From: JAJYVT01 sp036796435
GTDB lineage: Bacteria > Actinomycetota > Acidimicrobiia > Acidimicrobiales > RAAP-2
Assembly: GCA_036796435.1 (NCBI GenBank)
Contig: DAIRCY010000107.1
Location: 1 to 8,484 of the forward strand
Length of the DNA: 8,484 nt
Reading direction: 5' to 3'
The notes under the pieces are model-generated. The model did not search any database. It saw nothing but the letters and a program-made list of their open reading frames with translations, and had not been told where the DNA came from. A program made the translations under genes and the position numbers. Below, piece by piece: positions 1-5,810 of the stretch. Position 1 is the stretch's first letter, and every line of letters starts with the position of its first letter.

Positions 1-1023
<1,023 letters not shown>

Positions 1024-1033
1024 CACGGGGAGA

Positions 1034-1060
1034 CTCGGGGGATCGAGCCCGAGCGCGGGC
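1034..1060 (+). repeat. Two overlapping short inverted repeats between clpC and the GNAT gene
   Basis: The 37-nt spacer holds two mutually exclusive hairpins. CTCGGG (1034-1039) can pair with CCCGAG (1048-1053), and GCCCG (1047-1051) can pair with CGGGC (1056-1060), which abuts the ATG of the next gene. No T-tract follows, so this is not a classical intrinsic terminator. It could be chance in GC-rich DNA. If real, the second hairpin would mask the start codon region. Confidence 0.2.
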
Positions 1061-1597
1061 ATGACGGTCCTCGTCCGTCGCGCGCTCGCGGAGGAGCGGC
1101 CTGCGCTCCTGCGCCTCCTCGCCCAGCGCTGGGGCAGCACCGAGATCGTCTCGCGCGACCGGGTCACCGACGCAGCAGGGGCCGAGGCCTTCGTCGCCGT
1201 GCTCGATGGCAGCGACGAGCCGGGCGCCGTCGTCGGCGTGGCGACCCTCGTCGTGCGCGACGAGGAGGCGGAGCTCCTCACCCTCGACGCGCTCGAAGAA
1301 GGAGCGGGGGTCGCGAGCGCGCTCATCGAGGCGGTGGCGAGGGCTGCTGCCGAGGCGCACGCCCGGCTTCTCGTCGTGTCGACGACGAACGACAACCTGC
1401 GGGCCCTCGCCCTGTATCAGCGACGGGGCTTCCGCCTCCTCGAGCTCCGAGCCGGCGCGATCGAGCGCGCCCGCTCCCGAAAGCCGTCGATCCCGCTCGT
1501 CGGAGGCTCCGGGATCCTCGTACGTGACGAGCTCGTGCTCGTGCGCGATCTCGACGCGAGCCTCGACACCCGAATCGACGTCCGTCCGCGCTCCTGA
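1061..1597 (+). CDS. GNAT-family N-acetyltransferase
   Basis: A 178-residue protein of the Gcn5-related N-acetyltransferase fold, predicted to transfer an acetyl group from acetyl-CoA to an unknown amine. The fold is visible as an N-terminal strand (TVLVRRAL), a central strand (AELLTLDAL, about 71-78), the pyrophosphate-binding loop and helix (EGAGVASALIEAV, about 80-92), and the C-terminal motif NDNLRALALYQRRGF (about 110-124). The tail pattern IPLVGGSGILVRDELVLVRDL (144-164) resembles one I associate with small GNATs of the YitH type. The loop normally follows Q/R-x-x-G-x-G/A; here the first position appears to be Glu80, an unusual choice. The ATG at 1061 is the only good start, although no clear Shine-Dalgarno sequence precedes it. 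It follows clpC by 37 nt and may be co-transcribed with it. The substrate cannot be told from sequence. Confidence 0.88.
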   Translation: MTVLVRRALAEERPALLRLLAQRWGSTEIVSRDRVTDAAGAEAFVAVLDGSDEPGAVVGVATLVVRDEEAELLTLDALEEGAGVASALIEAVARAAAEAHARLLVVSTTNDNLRALALYQRRGFRLLELRAGAIERARSRKPSIPLVGGSGILVRDELVLVRDLDASLDTRIDVRPRS

Positions 1598-1610
1598 GAG
1601 GGTCCCGTAC

Positions 1611-1621
1611 GGGGTTTCCCC
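1611..1621 (+). terminator. Small GGGG/CCCC hairpin after the GNAT gene
   Basis: A perfect 4-bp stem with a TTT loop lies 13 nt after the GNAT stop and 10 nt before the carD -10 box. It lacks a T-tract and is too short to be a convincing terminator. It could equally be a small palindromic protein-binding site in the carD promoter, or chance. Confidence 0.2.
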
Positions 1622-1631
1622 TGAGATCCGG

Positions 1632-1637
1632 TACAAT
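1632..1637 (+). promoter_or_regulatory. Putative carD promoter, -10 element TACAAT
   Basis: TACAAT matches the housekeeping -10 consensus TATAAT at five of six positions and stands out in very GC-rich DNA. I see no good -35 hexamer at 16-18 nt upstream (the sequence there is near TACGGG), and no extended -10 TG. A transcript would start near 1644 and give an untranslated leader of about 88 nt before the carD GTG. Weak -35 elements are common in actinobacterial promoters, and CarD itself is known to stabilise open complexes at such promoters, so autoregulation is conceivable (inference). Confidence 0.5.
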
Positions 1638-1662
1638 GGCGGGTCGCCGGTCCCCACTTGGC

Positions 1663-1681
1663 CGGCAGCGTGGAGCTGCCG
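1663..1681 (+). repeat. Hairpin in the carD 5' leader
   Basis: CGGCAGC (1663-1669) and GCTGCCG (1675-1681) form a perfect 7-bp stem with a 5-nt loop (GTGGA). It lies about 20 nt into the predicted carD leader and about 40 nt before the Shine-Dalgarno sequence. It is too far away to hide the ribosome binding site directly. It could stabilise the mRNA, act as part of a larger leader fold, or be chance. Confidence 0.35.
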
Positions 1682-1721
1682 CCTTCCGGCGACGCCGCGG
1701 CGCCACATGGAGATGTGCAGC

Positions 1722-1727
1722 AAGGAG
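1722..1727 (+). promoter_or_regulatory. Shine-Dalgarno sequence of carD
   Basis: AAGGAG lies 4 nt before the GTG at 1732. It is the clearest ribosome binding site in the window, and with the homology of the first residues (FQVGDKVVYPHHG) it fixes the start of carD at this GTG rather than at the in-frame ATG 96 nt upstream. Confidence 0.75.
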
Positions 1728-1731
1728 TGCG

Positions 1732-2208
1732 GTGTTCCAGGTAGGTGACAAGGTCGTCTATCCCCACCACGGCGCAGCCGTCGTGGAGAAGCGGGAGACG
1801 AAGGTGGCCTTTGGTCAGAAGCGCGAGTACCTGGTGCTCCGGCTCGCGTACGGGGACCTCACCCTGATGGTCCCCGCGGACAACACCGAGGGCGTCGGCC
1901 TGCGCGAGGTGATCAACGACGAAGAGGTCGAAGAGGTGTTCGCCGTCCTTCGCAAGAAGGAGGCGCGGATGCCGACCAACTGGTCCCGCCGCTACAAGAA
2001 CCACTCCGAGAAGCTCCGCTCCGGTGACATCTACCAGGTCGCCGAGGTAGTCCGGAACCTCTCGATCCGCGACAAGGACAAGGGACTGTCTGCAGGGGAG
2101 AAGCGCATGCTGAGCCGCGCGCGCCAGATCCTCGTCTCTGAGCTCACCTTCGCCCTCGGCGTGGACGAGGAGACGGCCGAGCAGCGTCTGAACGAGGCAC
2201 TGCCGTAG
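1732..2208 (+). CDS. carD: CarD family transcriptional regulator
   Basis: A 158-residue CarD protein, close to the 162 residues of the mycobacterial protein. CarD binds the beta subunit of RNA polymerase and the upstream edge of the transcription bubble, stabilising the open complex, notably at rRNA and other housekeeping promoters. The N-terminal Tudor-like polymerase-interacting domain spans about residues 1-55 (FQVGDKVVYPHHGAA at the start, then EYLVL and GDLTLMVPADN). The helical DNA-binding domain follows, with TNWSRRYK (about 82-89); Trp84 corresponds to the tryptophan that wedges into the bubble edge in M. tuberculosis. The motif GLSAGEKRMLSRARQILVSEL (about 118-138) is also typical. 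GTG start supported by AAGGAG. It leads a gene run with ispD and ispF, as in mycobacteria, and has its own putative promoter. Confidence 0.97.
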   Translation: MFQVGDKVVYPHHGAAVVEKRETKVAFGQKREYLVLRLAYGDLTLMVPADNTEGVGLREVINDEEVEEVFAVLRKKEARMPTNWSRRYKNHSEKLRSGDIYQVAEVVRNLSIRDKDKGLSAGEKRMLSRARQILVSELTFALGVDEETAEQRLNEALP

Positions 2209-2237
2209 GCACCGCGGACGGCCCCCGGGTCGCAGCC

Positions 2238-2888
2238 GTGTGGACGGTCGTGGTGGCGGGGGGAACCGGCACCAGGTACGGGCGACCCAAGCAATTCGAA
2301 CCGCTCGCCGGGCGGCCGGTCGTGGAATGGTCCGTCACCGCGGCGCGCAAGGCCACCGACGGCGTCGTGCTCGTGGTGCCCGAGAGCGAGGTCGAGCGTG
2401 CACGCTCCATCGGCGCGGACGCAGTCGTCGCGGGCGGCGCGACGCGTTCGGCGTCGGTGCGCCGCGGGCTCGAGCTCGTCCCCGAGGGCACCGGGATCGT
2501 CGTCGTGCACGACGCCGCGCGGCCGCTCGCGTCTCCGGCCCTCTTTGCCGCCGTCGTCGCCCCGCTGGTCTCGGGAGAGCCGCTCGACGGGGTGGTCTGC
2601 GGGGTCGCCGTCGCGGACACGCTGAAGCGCGTCGGCGGAGACGGCTCGACCGTCACTGGCACCGTCGACCGGAGCACGCTCGTCGCAGTGCAGACGCCGC
2701 AGGCGTTCCGCGCCGACGTGCTCCGGCGTGCGCACGCGGCCGGCGGGGAGGCGACCGACGACGCAACGCTCGTCGAAGCGATCGGGGGCACCGTGCGCGT
2801 GGTACCGGGCGAGGCGCACAACGTGAAGCTGACCGTGCCGTCCGATCTCGCCCTCCTCGAGCACCTCGTCGCCGGCGGCGCGTGGTGA
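2238..2888 (+). CDS. ispD: 2-C-methyl-D-erythritol 4-phosphate cytidylyltransferase (IspD)
   Basis: IspD joins CTP and 2-C-methyl-D-erythritol 4-phosphate to give CDP-methylerythritol, the third step of the MEP isoprenoid pathway. The 216-residue protein has the nucleotide-binding loop AGGTGTRYGRPKQF (about 7-20; Arg13 and Lys18 match the catalytic Arg and Lys), GGATRSASVRRGL (66-78), HDAARP (91-96), ADTLK (126-130), TPQAFR (153-158), TDDATLVE (173-180) and VKLTVPSDL (196-204). The family usually shows AAGxGxR in the loop and about 230 residues; here the loop reads AGGTGTR and is slightly shorter before PKQ, which should still be active. The GTG at 2238 lies 29 nt after the carD stop with no strong Shine-Dalgarno sequence. 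The stop overlaps the ispF start by 4 bases. Confidence 0.95.
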   Translation: MWTVVVAGGTGTRYGRPKQFEPLAGRPVVEWSVTAARKATDGVVLVVPESEVERARSIGADAVVAGGATRSASVRRGLELVPEGTGIVVVHDAARPLASPALFAAVVAPLVSGEPLDGVVCGVAVADTLKRVGGDGSTVTGTVDRSTLVAVQTPQAFRADVLRRAHAAGGEATDDATLVEAIGGTVRVVPGEAHNVKLTVPSDLALLEHLVAGGAW

Positions 2889-3361
2889 CGCTGCGGGTGG
2901 GTCAGGGGTTCGACGTCCACCCGTTCTCGAGCGAGGCGTCGCGTCCGCTCCTCCTCGGCGGGGTCCTCGTCGACGGCGCCCCGGGTCTGGCCGGCCACAG
3001 CGACGGCGACGTCGTCGCACACGCCCTGTGCGACGCGCTGCTCGGTGCGTGCGGCCTCGGAGACATCGGCACGCACTTCCCCGACACCGACCCCGCCTTC
3101 GCCGGCGCAGACAGCACCGGTCTGCTCGCCCGTGTGGTCGAGCTGGTCGCGAGTGCAGGGTTCGGAGCGGTGAACGCCGACTGCACTGTCCTCGCCGAGC
3201 GGCCGAGGCTGAGCCAGTCGCTCCCCGCGATGCAAGAGCGGCTGACGGCGCTCGTCGGTGCGCCGGTGTCGGTGAAGGCCACGCGCGGCGAAGGCCTGGG
3301 CGCCATCGGGCGTGCCGAGGGCATCGCCTGTCTCGCCGTCGTGCTGCTCGACTCGAGATGA
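2885..3361 (+). CDS. ispF: 2-C-methyl-D-erythritol 2,4-cyclodiphosphate synthase (IspF)
   Basis: IspF cyclises 4-diphosphocytidyl-methylerythritol 2-phosphate to the 2,4-cyclodiphosphate with release of CMP, the fifth MEP-pathway step; the enzyme is a trimer. At 158 residues it has the family length. The metal ligands are visible as DVH (Asp10, His12) and GDVVAHALCD (His46), followed by DIGTHFPDTDP (60-70), NADCTVLAERPRL (97-109) and KATRGEGLGAIGRAEGIA (131-148). In E. coli the last motif reads KATTTEKLG; here the second and third Thr are Arg and Gly, a change at the CDP-binding edge, while the Glu is kept. The GTG at 2885 overlaps the ispD stop (GTGA), so translation is probably coupled. A GTG one codon earlier (2882) is an alternative. 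Together with ispD it supplies two non-adjacent steps; ispE is not in the window. Confidence 0.95.
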   Translation: MTLRVGQGFDVHPFSSEASRPLLLGGVLVDGAPGLAGHSDGDVVAHALCDALLGACGLGDIGTHFPDTDPAFAGADSTGLLARVVELVASAGFGAVNADCTVLAERPRLSQSLPAMQERLTALVGAPVSVKATRGEGLGAIGRAEGIACLAVVLLDSR

Positions 3362-4233
3362 CGCCGCGTGGGCCGGAGCGCGGCGGGCGGGGAGGCGCCT
3401 GGCGCGGTGGTCCCGGGCCGCGTCGGGGGCCCCAGCGCTCACGCGGCACCGGCGGGAGCGGGAGGCCGCGCGCCCCCCTTGCGACCCGCGACAGCCTCGG
3501 CGGGGACCAGATCGAGGGCAGGCGGGCGGTCCGGGAGCTGCTGGCGGCGGGCCGCCGCCCCGTGCGGGCGGTGTGGCTGGCGGAGGGCCTGGATCCCTCC
3601 CCGCAGCTCGACGAGATCGAGGAGCTCGCCGTGCGTCGGCGCGTGCGGGTCGAGACGGTGTCCCGGGCACGGCTCGACGCGGCCGCGCGGACCGACGCGC
3701 CGCAGGGCGTGCTCGCCCGGGCCCGCGCGATCGACCCGGTCGAGCTCGACGACCTCGCGAGGCCGCGTGCCGGGGATCCGTTCCTCGTGGTCGTCGCAGG
3801 GATCACCGACCCGCGGAACCTCGGCGCCCTCCTCCGCAGTGCCGAGTGCGCCGGGGTGACCGGGATCGTCCTTCCCCGCCACCGTGCCGCGCACCTCTCG
3901 CCCACCGTCGCCAAGGTCGCCGCGGGCGCCATCGAGCATCTCGATTTCTCCCTCGTCGGCGGCATCCCCAATGCGCTCGAGCGGCTGTCGTCCTTCGGGG
4001 TCTGGAGCCTGGGCCTCGCGTCGGAGTCGACCCGCTCCCTCTACGAGACCGGGATCGGCGACGGGCCGGTCGCCCTCGTCGTCGGCGGGGAGGAGCGGGG
4101 ACTGCCCCCGCTGGTCAGGCGCCGCTGCGACGAGGTGGTTGCCATCCCCCAGCACGGGGCGCTCGAGTCGTTGAACGCCGGCGTGGCAGCCGCCGTTGCC
4201 TGTTTCGAGATCGCCCGGCGCCGCTCGCACTGA
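3358..4233 (+). CDS. rlmB: SpoU/TrmH-family RNA 2'-O-methyltransferase, RlmB-like
   Basis: A 291-residue SPOUT methyltransferase, most likely the S-adenosylmethionine-dependent 23S rRNA ribose (Gm2251-type) methyltransferase RlmB. Residues about 1-45 are a basic, Gly/Arg-rich tail. The substrate-binding domain (DQIEGRRAVRELL at about 50, APQGVLARA at about 114-122) comes next, then the knotted catalytic domain. Its motif 1 is ITDPRNLGALLRSAECAG (149-166; Asn154 and Arg160), motif 2 is VVGGEERGL (241-249) and motif 3 is IPQHGALESLNAGVAAAV (263-280; more usual is SLNVSVAAG). E. coli RlmB has 243 residues; a charged N-terminal extension is common in actinobacteria. The ATG overlaps the ispF stop (ATGA), giving the start and suggesting coupling. 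In mycobacteria cysS sits between ispF and this gene; here it is absent. The exact RNA target is inferred. Confidence 0.9.
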   Translation: MTPRGPERGGRGGAWRGGPGPRRGPQRSRGTGGSGRPRAPLATRDSLGGDQIEGRRAVRELLAAGRRPVRAVWLAEGLDPSPQLDEIEELAVRRRVRVETVSRARLDAAARTDAPQGVLARARAIDPVELDDLARPRAGDPFLVVVAGITDPRNLGALLRSAECAGVTGIVLPRHRAAHLSPTVAKVAAGAIEHLDFSLVGGIPNALERLSSFGVWSLGLASESTRSLYETGIGDGPVALVVGGEERGLPPLVRRRCDEVVAIPQHGALESLNAGVAAAVACFEIARRRSH

Positions 4234-4237
4234 GCCT

Positions 4238-4265
4238 CCGGCCTTCGGATCGCCCTTGCGGCCGG
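4238..4265 (+). repeat. Inverted repeat after rlmB, weak terminator candidate
   Basis: CCGGCC (4238-4243) can pair with GGCCGG (4260-4265) across a 16-nt loop, starting 4 nt after the rlmB stop. No T-tract follows. It may mark the end of the carD-ispDF-rlmB transcript, but the evidence is thin in DNA this rich in G and C. Confidence 0.2.
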
Positions 4266-4291
4266 TCATCGCCGTTGGCAGGCTGAACGCC

Positions 4292-4370
4292 GTGACGACG
4301 GCGCGNNNNNNNNNNGTCGTCGGGTCGTGGCGAGGGCGTCTTCGGCGAGGAGTCGGGTGACGACGGCGCG
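4292..4370 (+). repeat. 14-bp direct repeat bracketing the assembly gap
   Basis: GTGACGACGGCGCG occurs at 4292-4305, ending exactly at the gap, and again at 4357-4370. The second copy opens with an in-frame GTG of the following gene (reading V-T-T-A-R). Either the DNA carries a true short repeat, or the two contig ends are the same place and the 41 bases between the gap and the second copy (4316-4356) are an end artefact. Confidence 0.7.
4306..4315. other. Assembly gap (10 N)
   Basis: Ten undetermined bases lie between rlmB and the LytR_C gene. A round run of 10 N is usually a scaffolding placeholder, so the real distance is unknown. The last 14 bases before the gap recur at 4357-4370. Confidence 0.97.
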
Positions 4371-4974
4371 GGGGCCGCAATCCCAGCCGCCTCCGGCGGG
4401 CGGGCGGGGTGCCCGAGGCGGCGCGGCCGGGGGCGGCCCGAGCCGTCCCTCGGGCTGGTCGCCGCTCAAGGGACTCGTCGTCGTGATCGTGGCCGTCGGT
4501 CTCGGCGCGTACCTCGTGGACCTAGGGGCGCTCCGGGCACCCGCGTCGGCGTCGGGCCGTGCCTCGCACGCCCGTCCCTCGACGGGCGCGACCTCCACGA
4601 CGACCACCACGGTCCCGCCCACCACCACGACGACCGTCGCCCCAGGGGCGCGCCCGAGCCTCACAGTGAAGGTGCTCGTGGCGAACGCGAGCCAGACGAA
4701 CGGCATCGCCGCGTACTACACGAGCAAGCTGAGCGCGGCGGGGTGGGGCACGCTTCCCCCGGTCACCGCCGACGCGACCGAGACCTCCTCGACCGTGTAC
4801 TACGGCTCCGGCGAGCAGCCCTACGCGCTCGCCGTGGCATCCGCCCTCGGTCTCTCCTCCTCGTCGGTCACCGCGTTGAGCACGGCGGCCCCGGTGGGCA
4901 CAACGGCCAACGCGAACGTCCTCGTCGTCGCCGGCGACGACCTCGCGGCGAAGGTCCCCGCGGCCTCGGGCTGA
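4357..4974 (+). CDS. Membrane-anchored protein with C-terminal LytR_C domain
   Basis: A 205-residue protein from the GTG at 4357; an ATG at 4327 would add 10 residues. The order is a Gly/Pro/Arg-rich cytoplasmic N-terminus (1-35), one membrane helix (about 39-58, LKGLVVVIVAVGLGAYLVDL), a Ser/Thr/Pro linker with two copies of TTTTTV (81-86 and 89-94), and a C-terminal domain (about 101-197). That domain has the LytR_C pattern: VKVLVANAS, GIAAYYTSKLSAAGW, STVYYGSGEQPYALAVASALGL and ANVLVVAGDDLA. It should sit outside the membrane. LytR_C is found at the end of LytR-CpsA-Psr cell-wall glycopolymer ligases and as a stand-alone domain; the catalytic LCP domain is absent here, so a cell-envelope role is inference. 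The start is uncertain because an assembly gap lies 41 nt upstream. Confidence 0.8.
   Translation: MTTARGPQSQPPPAGGRGARGGAAGGGPSRPSGWSPLKGLVVVIVAVGLGAYLVDLGALRAPASASGRASHARPSTGATSTTTTTVPPTTTTTVAPGARPSLTVKVLVANASQTNGIAAYYTSKLSAAGWGTLPPVTADATETSSTVYYGSGEQPYALAVASALGLSSSSVTALSTAAPVGTTANANVLVVAGDDLAAKVPAASG
4597..4638 (+). repeat. Thr-codon repeat coding the TTTTTV-PP-TTTTTV linker
   Basis: Two 18-nt blocks (4597-4614 and 4621-4638), each coding five Thr and one Val, are separated by two Pro codons. They use a mixture of ACC and ACG and so differ at the DNA level, which argues for selection on the flexible, possibly glycosylated extracellular linker rather than recent slippage. Confidence 0.7.
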
Positions 4975-5002
4975 CCCGGCGCGCTCCGAGGGCTGCACTC
5001 CG

Positions 5003-5782
5003 GTGACCGGTTCCGACCTCCCCGCCGCCCTCGCGCCCCTGCGCGACCGGCCGGCGGAGGCAGCGCTCTTCCTCGATTACGACGGGACGCTCGCACCGAT
5101 CGTGGAGGACCCCGCGTCCGCACGGCCGGTTCCCGGTGTCCCCGAGCTCCTGGTGCGGCTCGCCGCCCGCCTGGACGTCGTCGCGGTCGTCTCCGGCCGC
5201 CCGCTCGCGTACCTCGAGGGGGCGCTCGGCCGGCCGCGCCGGGTCCACCTCGCCGGCCTCTACGGCATGGAGGAGGCCGGGAGCGACGGGGTGATCCGCC
5301 GCGACGCCGGGGCCGAGGCGTGGCGCCCGACGGTCGCGCAGGTGACGGCAGAGCTGCTGGGCGCGGCGCCCCCCGGGATCGGCGTCGAGCCCAAGGGGCT
5401 GTCGGTGACGGTCCACTGGCGGCGAGCTCCCGAGCACGAGGCGTGGGCCGAGGAGGCGGTCGCCGCAGCCGTCGCCGGCCGCGGGCTCGTCGCGCAGCCC
5501 GGCAGGATGTCCTTCGAGCTGCGTCCGCCGGTCCCGGTCGACAAGGGCGCGGTCGTGGCCCGTCTCGGCGCCCGCCACGGGGTGGTCGGCTGCTTCGGCG
5601 ACGACCTCGGGGACATCCCGGCCTTCGAGGCGGTCTCGGCGTTGCGTCGTGCAGGAGCGACGACGGTCACGGTGGCCGTCGCCGACCCCGAGATCGCCCC
5701 CGACGTGGTCGCGATGGCCGATCTCGTGGTGGACGGGCCGGAAGCTGCCGTCTCGATGCTCGACGCGATCGCAGGGGGCTGA
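5003..5782 (+). CDS. otsB: Trehalose-6-phosphate phosphatase (OtsB)
   Basis: A 259-residue HAD-superfamily phosphatase predicted to hydrolyse trehalose 6-phosphate to trehalose, a cytoplasmic stress protectant. Motif I is FLDYDGTLAPI (nucleophile Asp25, acid/base Asp27), motif II VVSGRP (62-67), motif III PVDKGA (178-183; Lys181) and motif IV FGDDLGD (198-204). The cap domain has the substrate-binding features GLYGME (85-90) and EPKGLSVTVHWR (129-140), usual for OtsB. The GTG start at 5003 has a possible GAGGG 10 nt upstream (4988-4992) and lies 28 nt after the LytR_C gene, so the two are probably co-transcribed. No trehalose-6-phosphate synthase (otsA) is in the window; it must lie elsewhere if the OtsAB route works. 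A glucosylglycerate-type or other sugar phosphatase is a less likely alternative. Confidence 0.92.
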   Translation: MTGSDLPAALAPLRDRPAEAALFLDYDGTLAPIVEDPASARPVPGVPELLVRLAARLDVVAVVSGRPLAYLEGALGRPRRVHLAGLYGMEEAGSDGVIRRDAGAEAWRPTVAQVTAELLGAAPPGIGVEPKGLSVTVHWRRAPEHEAWAEEAVAAAVAGRGLVAQPGRMSFELRPPVPVDKGAVVARLGARHGVVGCFGDDLGDIPAFEAVSALRRAGATTVTVAVADPEIAPDVVAMADLVVDGPEAAVSMLDAIAGG

Positions 5783-5796
5783 CGGGCGGGTCCGTC
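5781..5796 (+). repeat. Short hairpin immediately after otsB
   Basis: GACGG (5781-5785) pairs with CCGTC (5792-5796), starting within the otsB stop codon and ending just before the next -10 box. It has no T-tract. It could help end the otsB transcript, or be chance. Confidence 0.2.
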
Positions 5797-5797
5797 G

Positions 5798-5803
5798 TAT
5801 CAT
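5798..5803 (+). promoter_or_regulatory. Putative leaderless promoter of the CBS gene, -10 element TATCAT
   Basis: TATCAT matches the -10 consensus at five of six positions and ends 7 nt before the GTG at 5811, with no Shine-Dalgarno sequence between. Transcription starting 7-8 nt after the box would place the first base at or next to the GTG, the layout of leaderless mRNAs that are frequent in actinobacteria. The -35 region is not recognisable; CTGACG at 5779-5784 is too close (13-nt spacer). Confidence 0.5.
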
Positions 5804-5810
5804 CGCGTCC

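Larger units (their letters stand above)
1598..1731 (+). promoter_or_regulatory. Intergenic leader of carD (non-coding)
   Basis: This 134-nt stretch between the GNAT stop and the carD start holds a small GGGG-TTT-CCCC hairpin, a -10 box, a 5'-UTR hairpin and a strong Shine-Dalgarno sequence. The frame of carD stays open upstream through an ATG at 1636, but that ATG overlaps the -10 box. The residues it would add are Arg-rich and unlike any CarD N-terminus, so I treat the stretch as untranslated. Confidence 0.7.

Noticed and set aside
1636..1731. Upstream ATG start for carD adding 32 residues
   Set aside because: The ATG overlaps the -10 box, the added residues are Arg-rich and unlike CarD, and GTG 1732 has AAGGAG plus homology from its second residue.
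2031..3971. Very long open frame on the minus strand (646 codons)
   Set aside because: It lies opposite carD, ispD, ispF and rlmB, is Arg/Pro/Ala-rich with no family resemblance, and exists because stops are rare in GC-rich DNA.
4316..4370. Minus-strand reading (AVVTRLLAEDALATT) next to the assembly gap as the end of a hidden gene
   Set aside because: It is only about 18 codons, breaks at the gap and runs into the antisense of the LytR_C gene; there is not enough to call a gene.
4597..4638. Thr-codon blocks as a slipping microsatellite
   Set aside because: The two blocks use different ACC/ACG orders, so they are not DNA-level copies, and the linker makes sense as protein.
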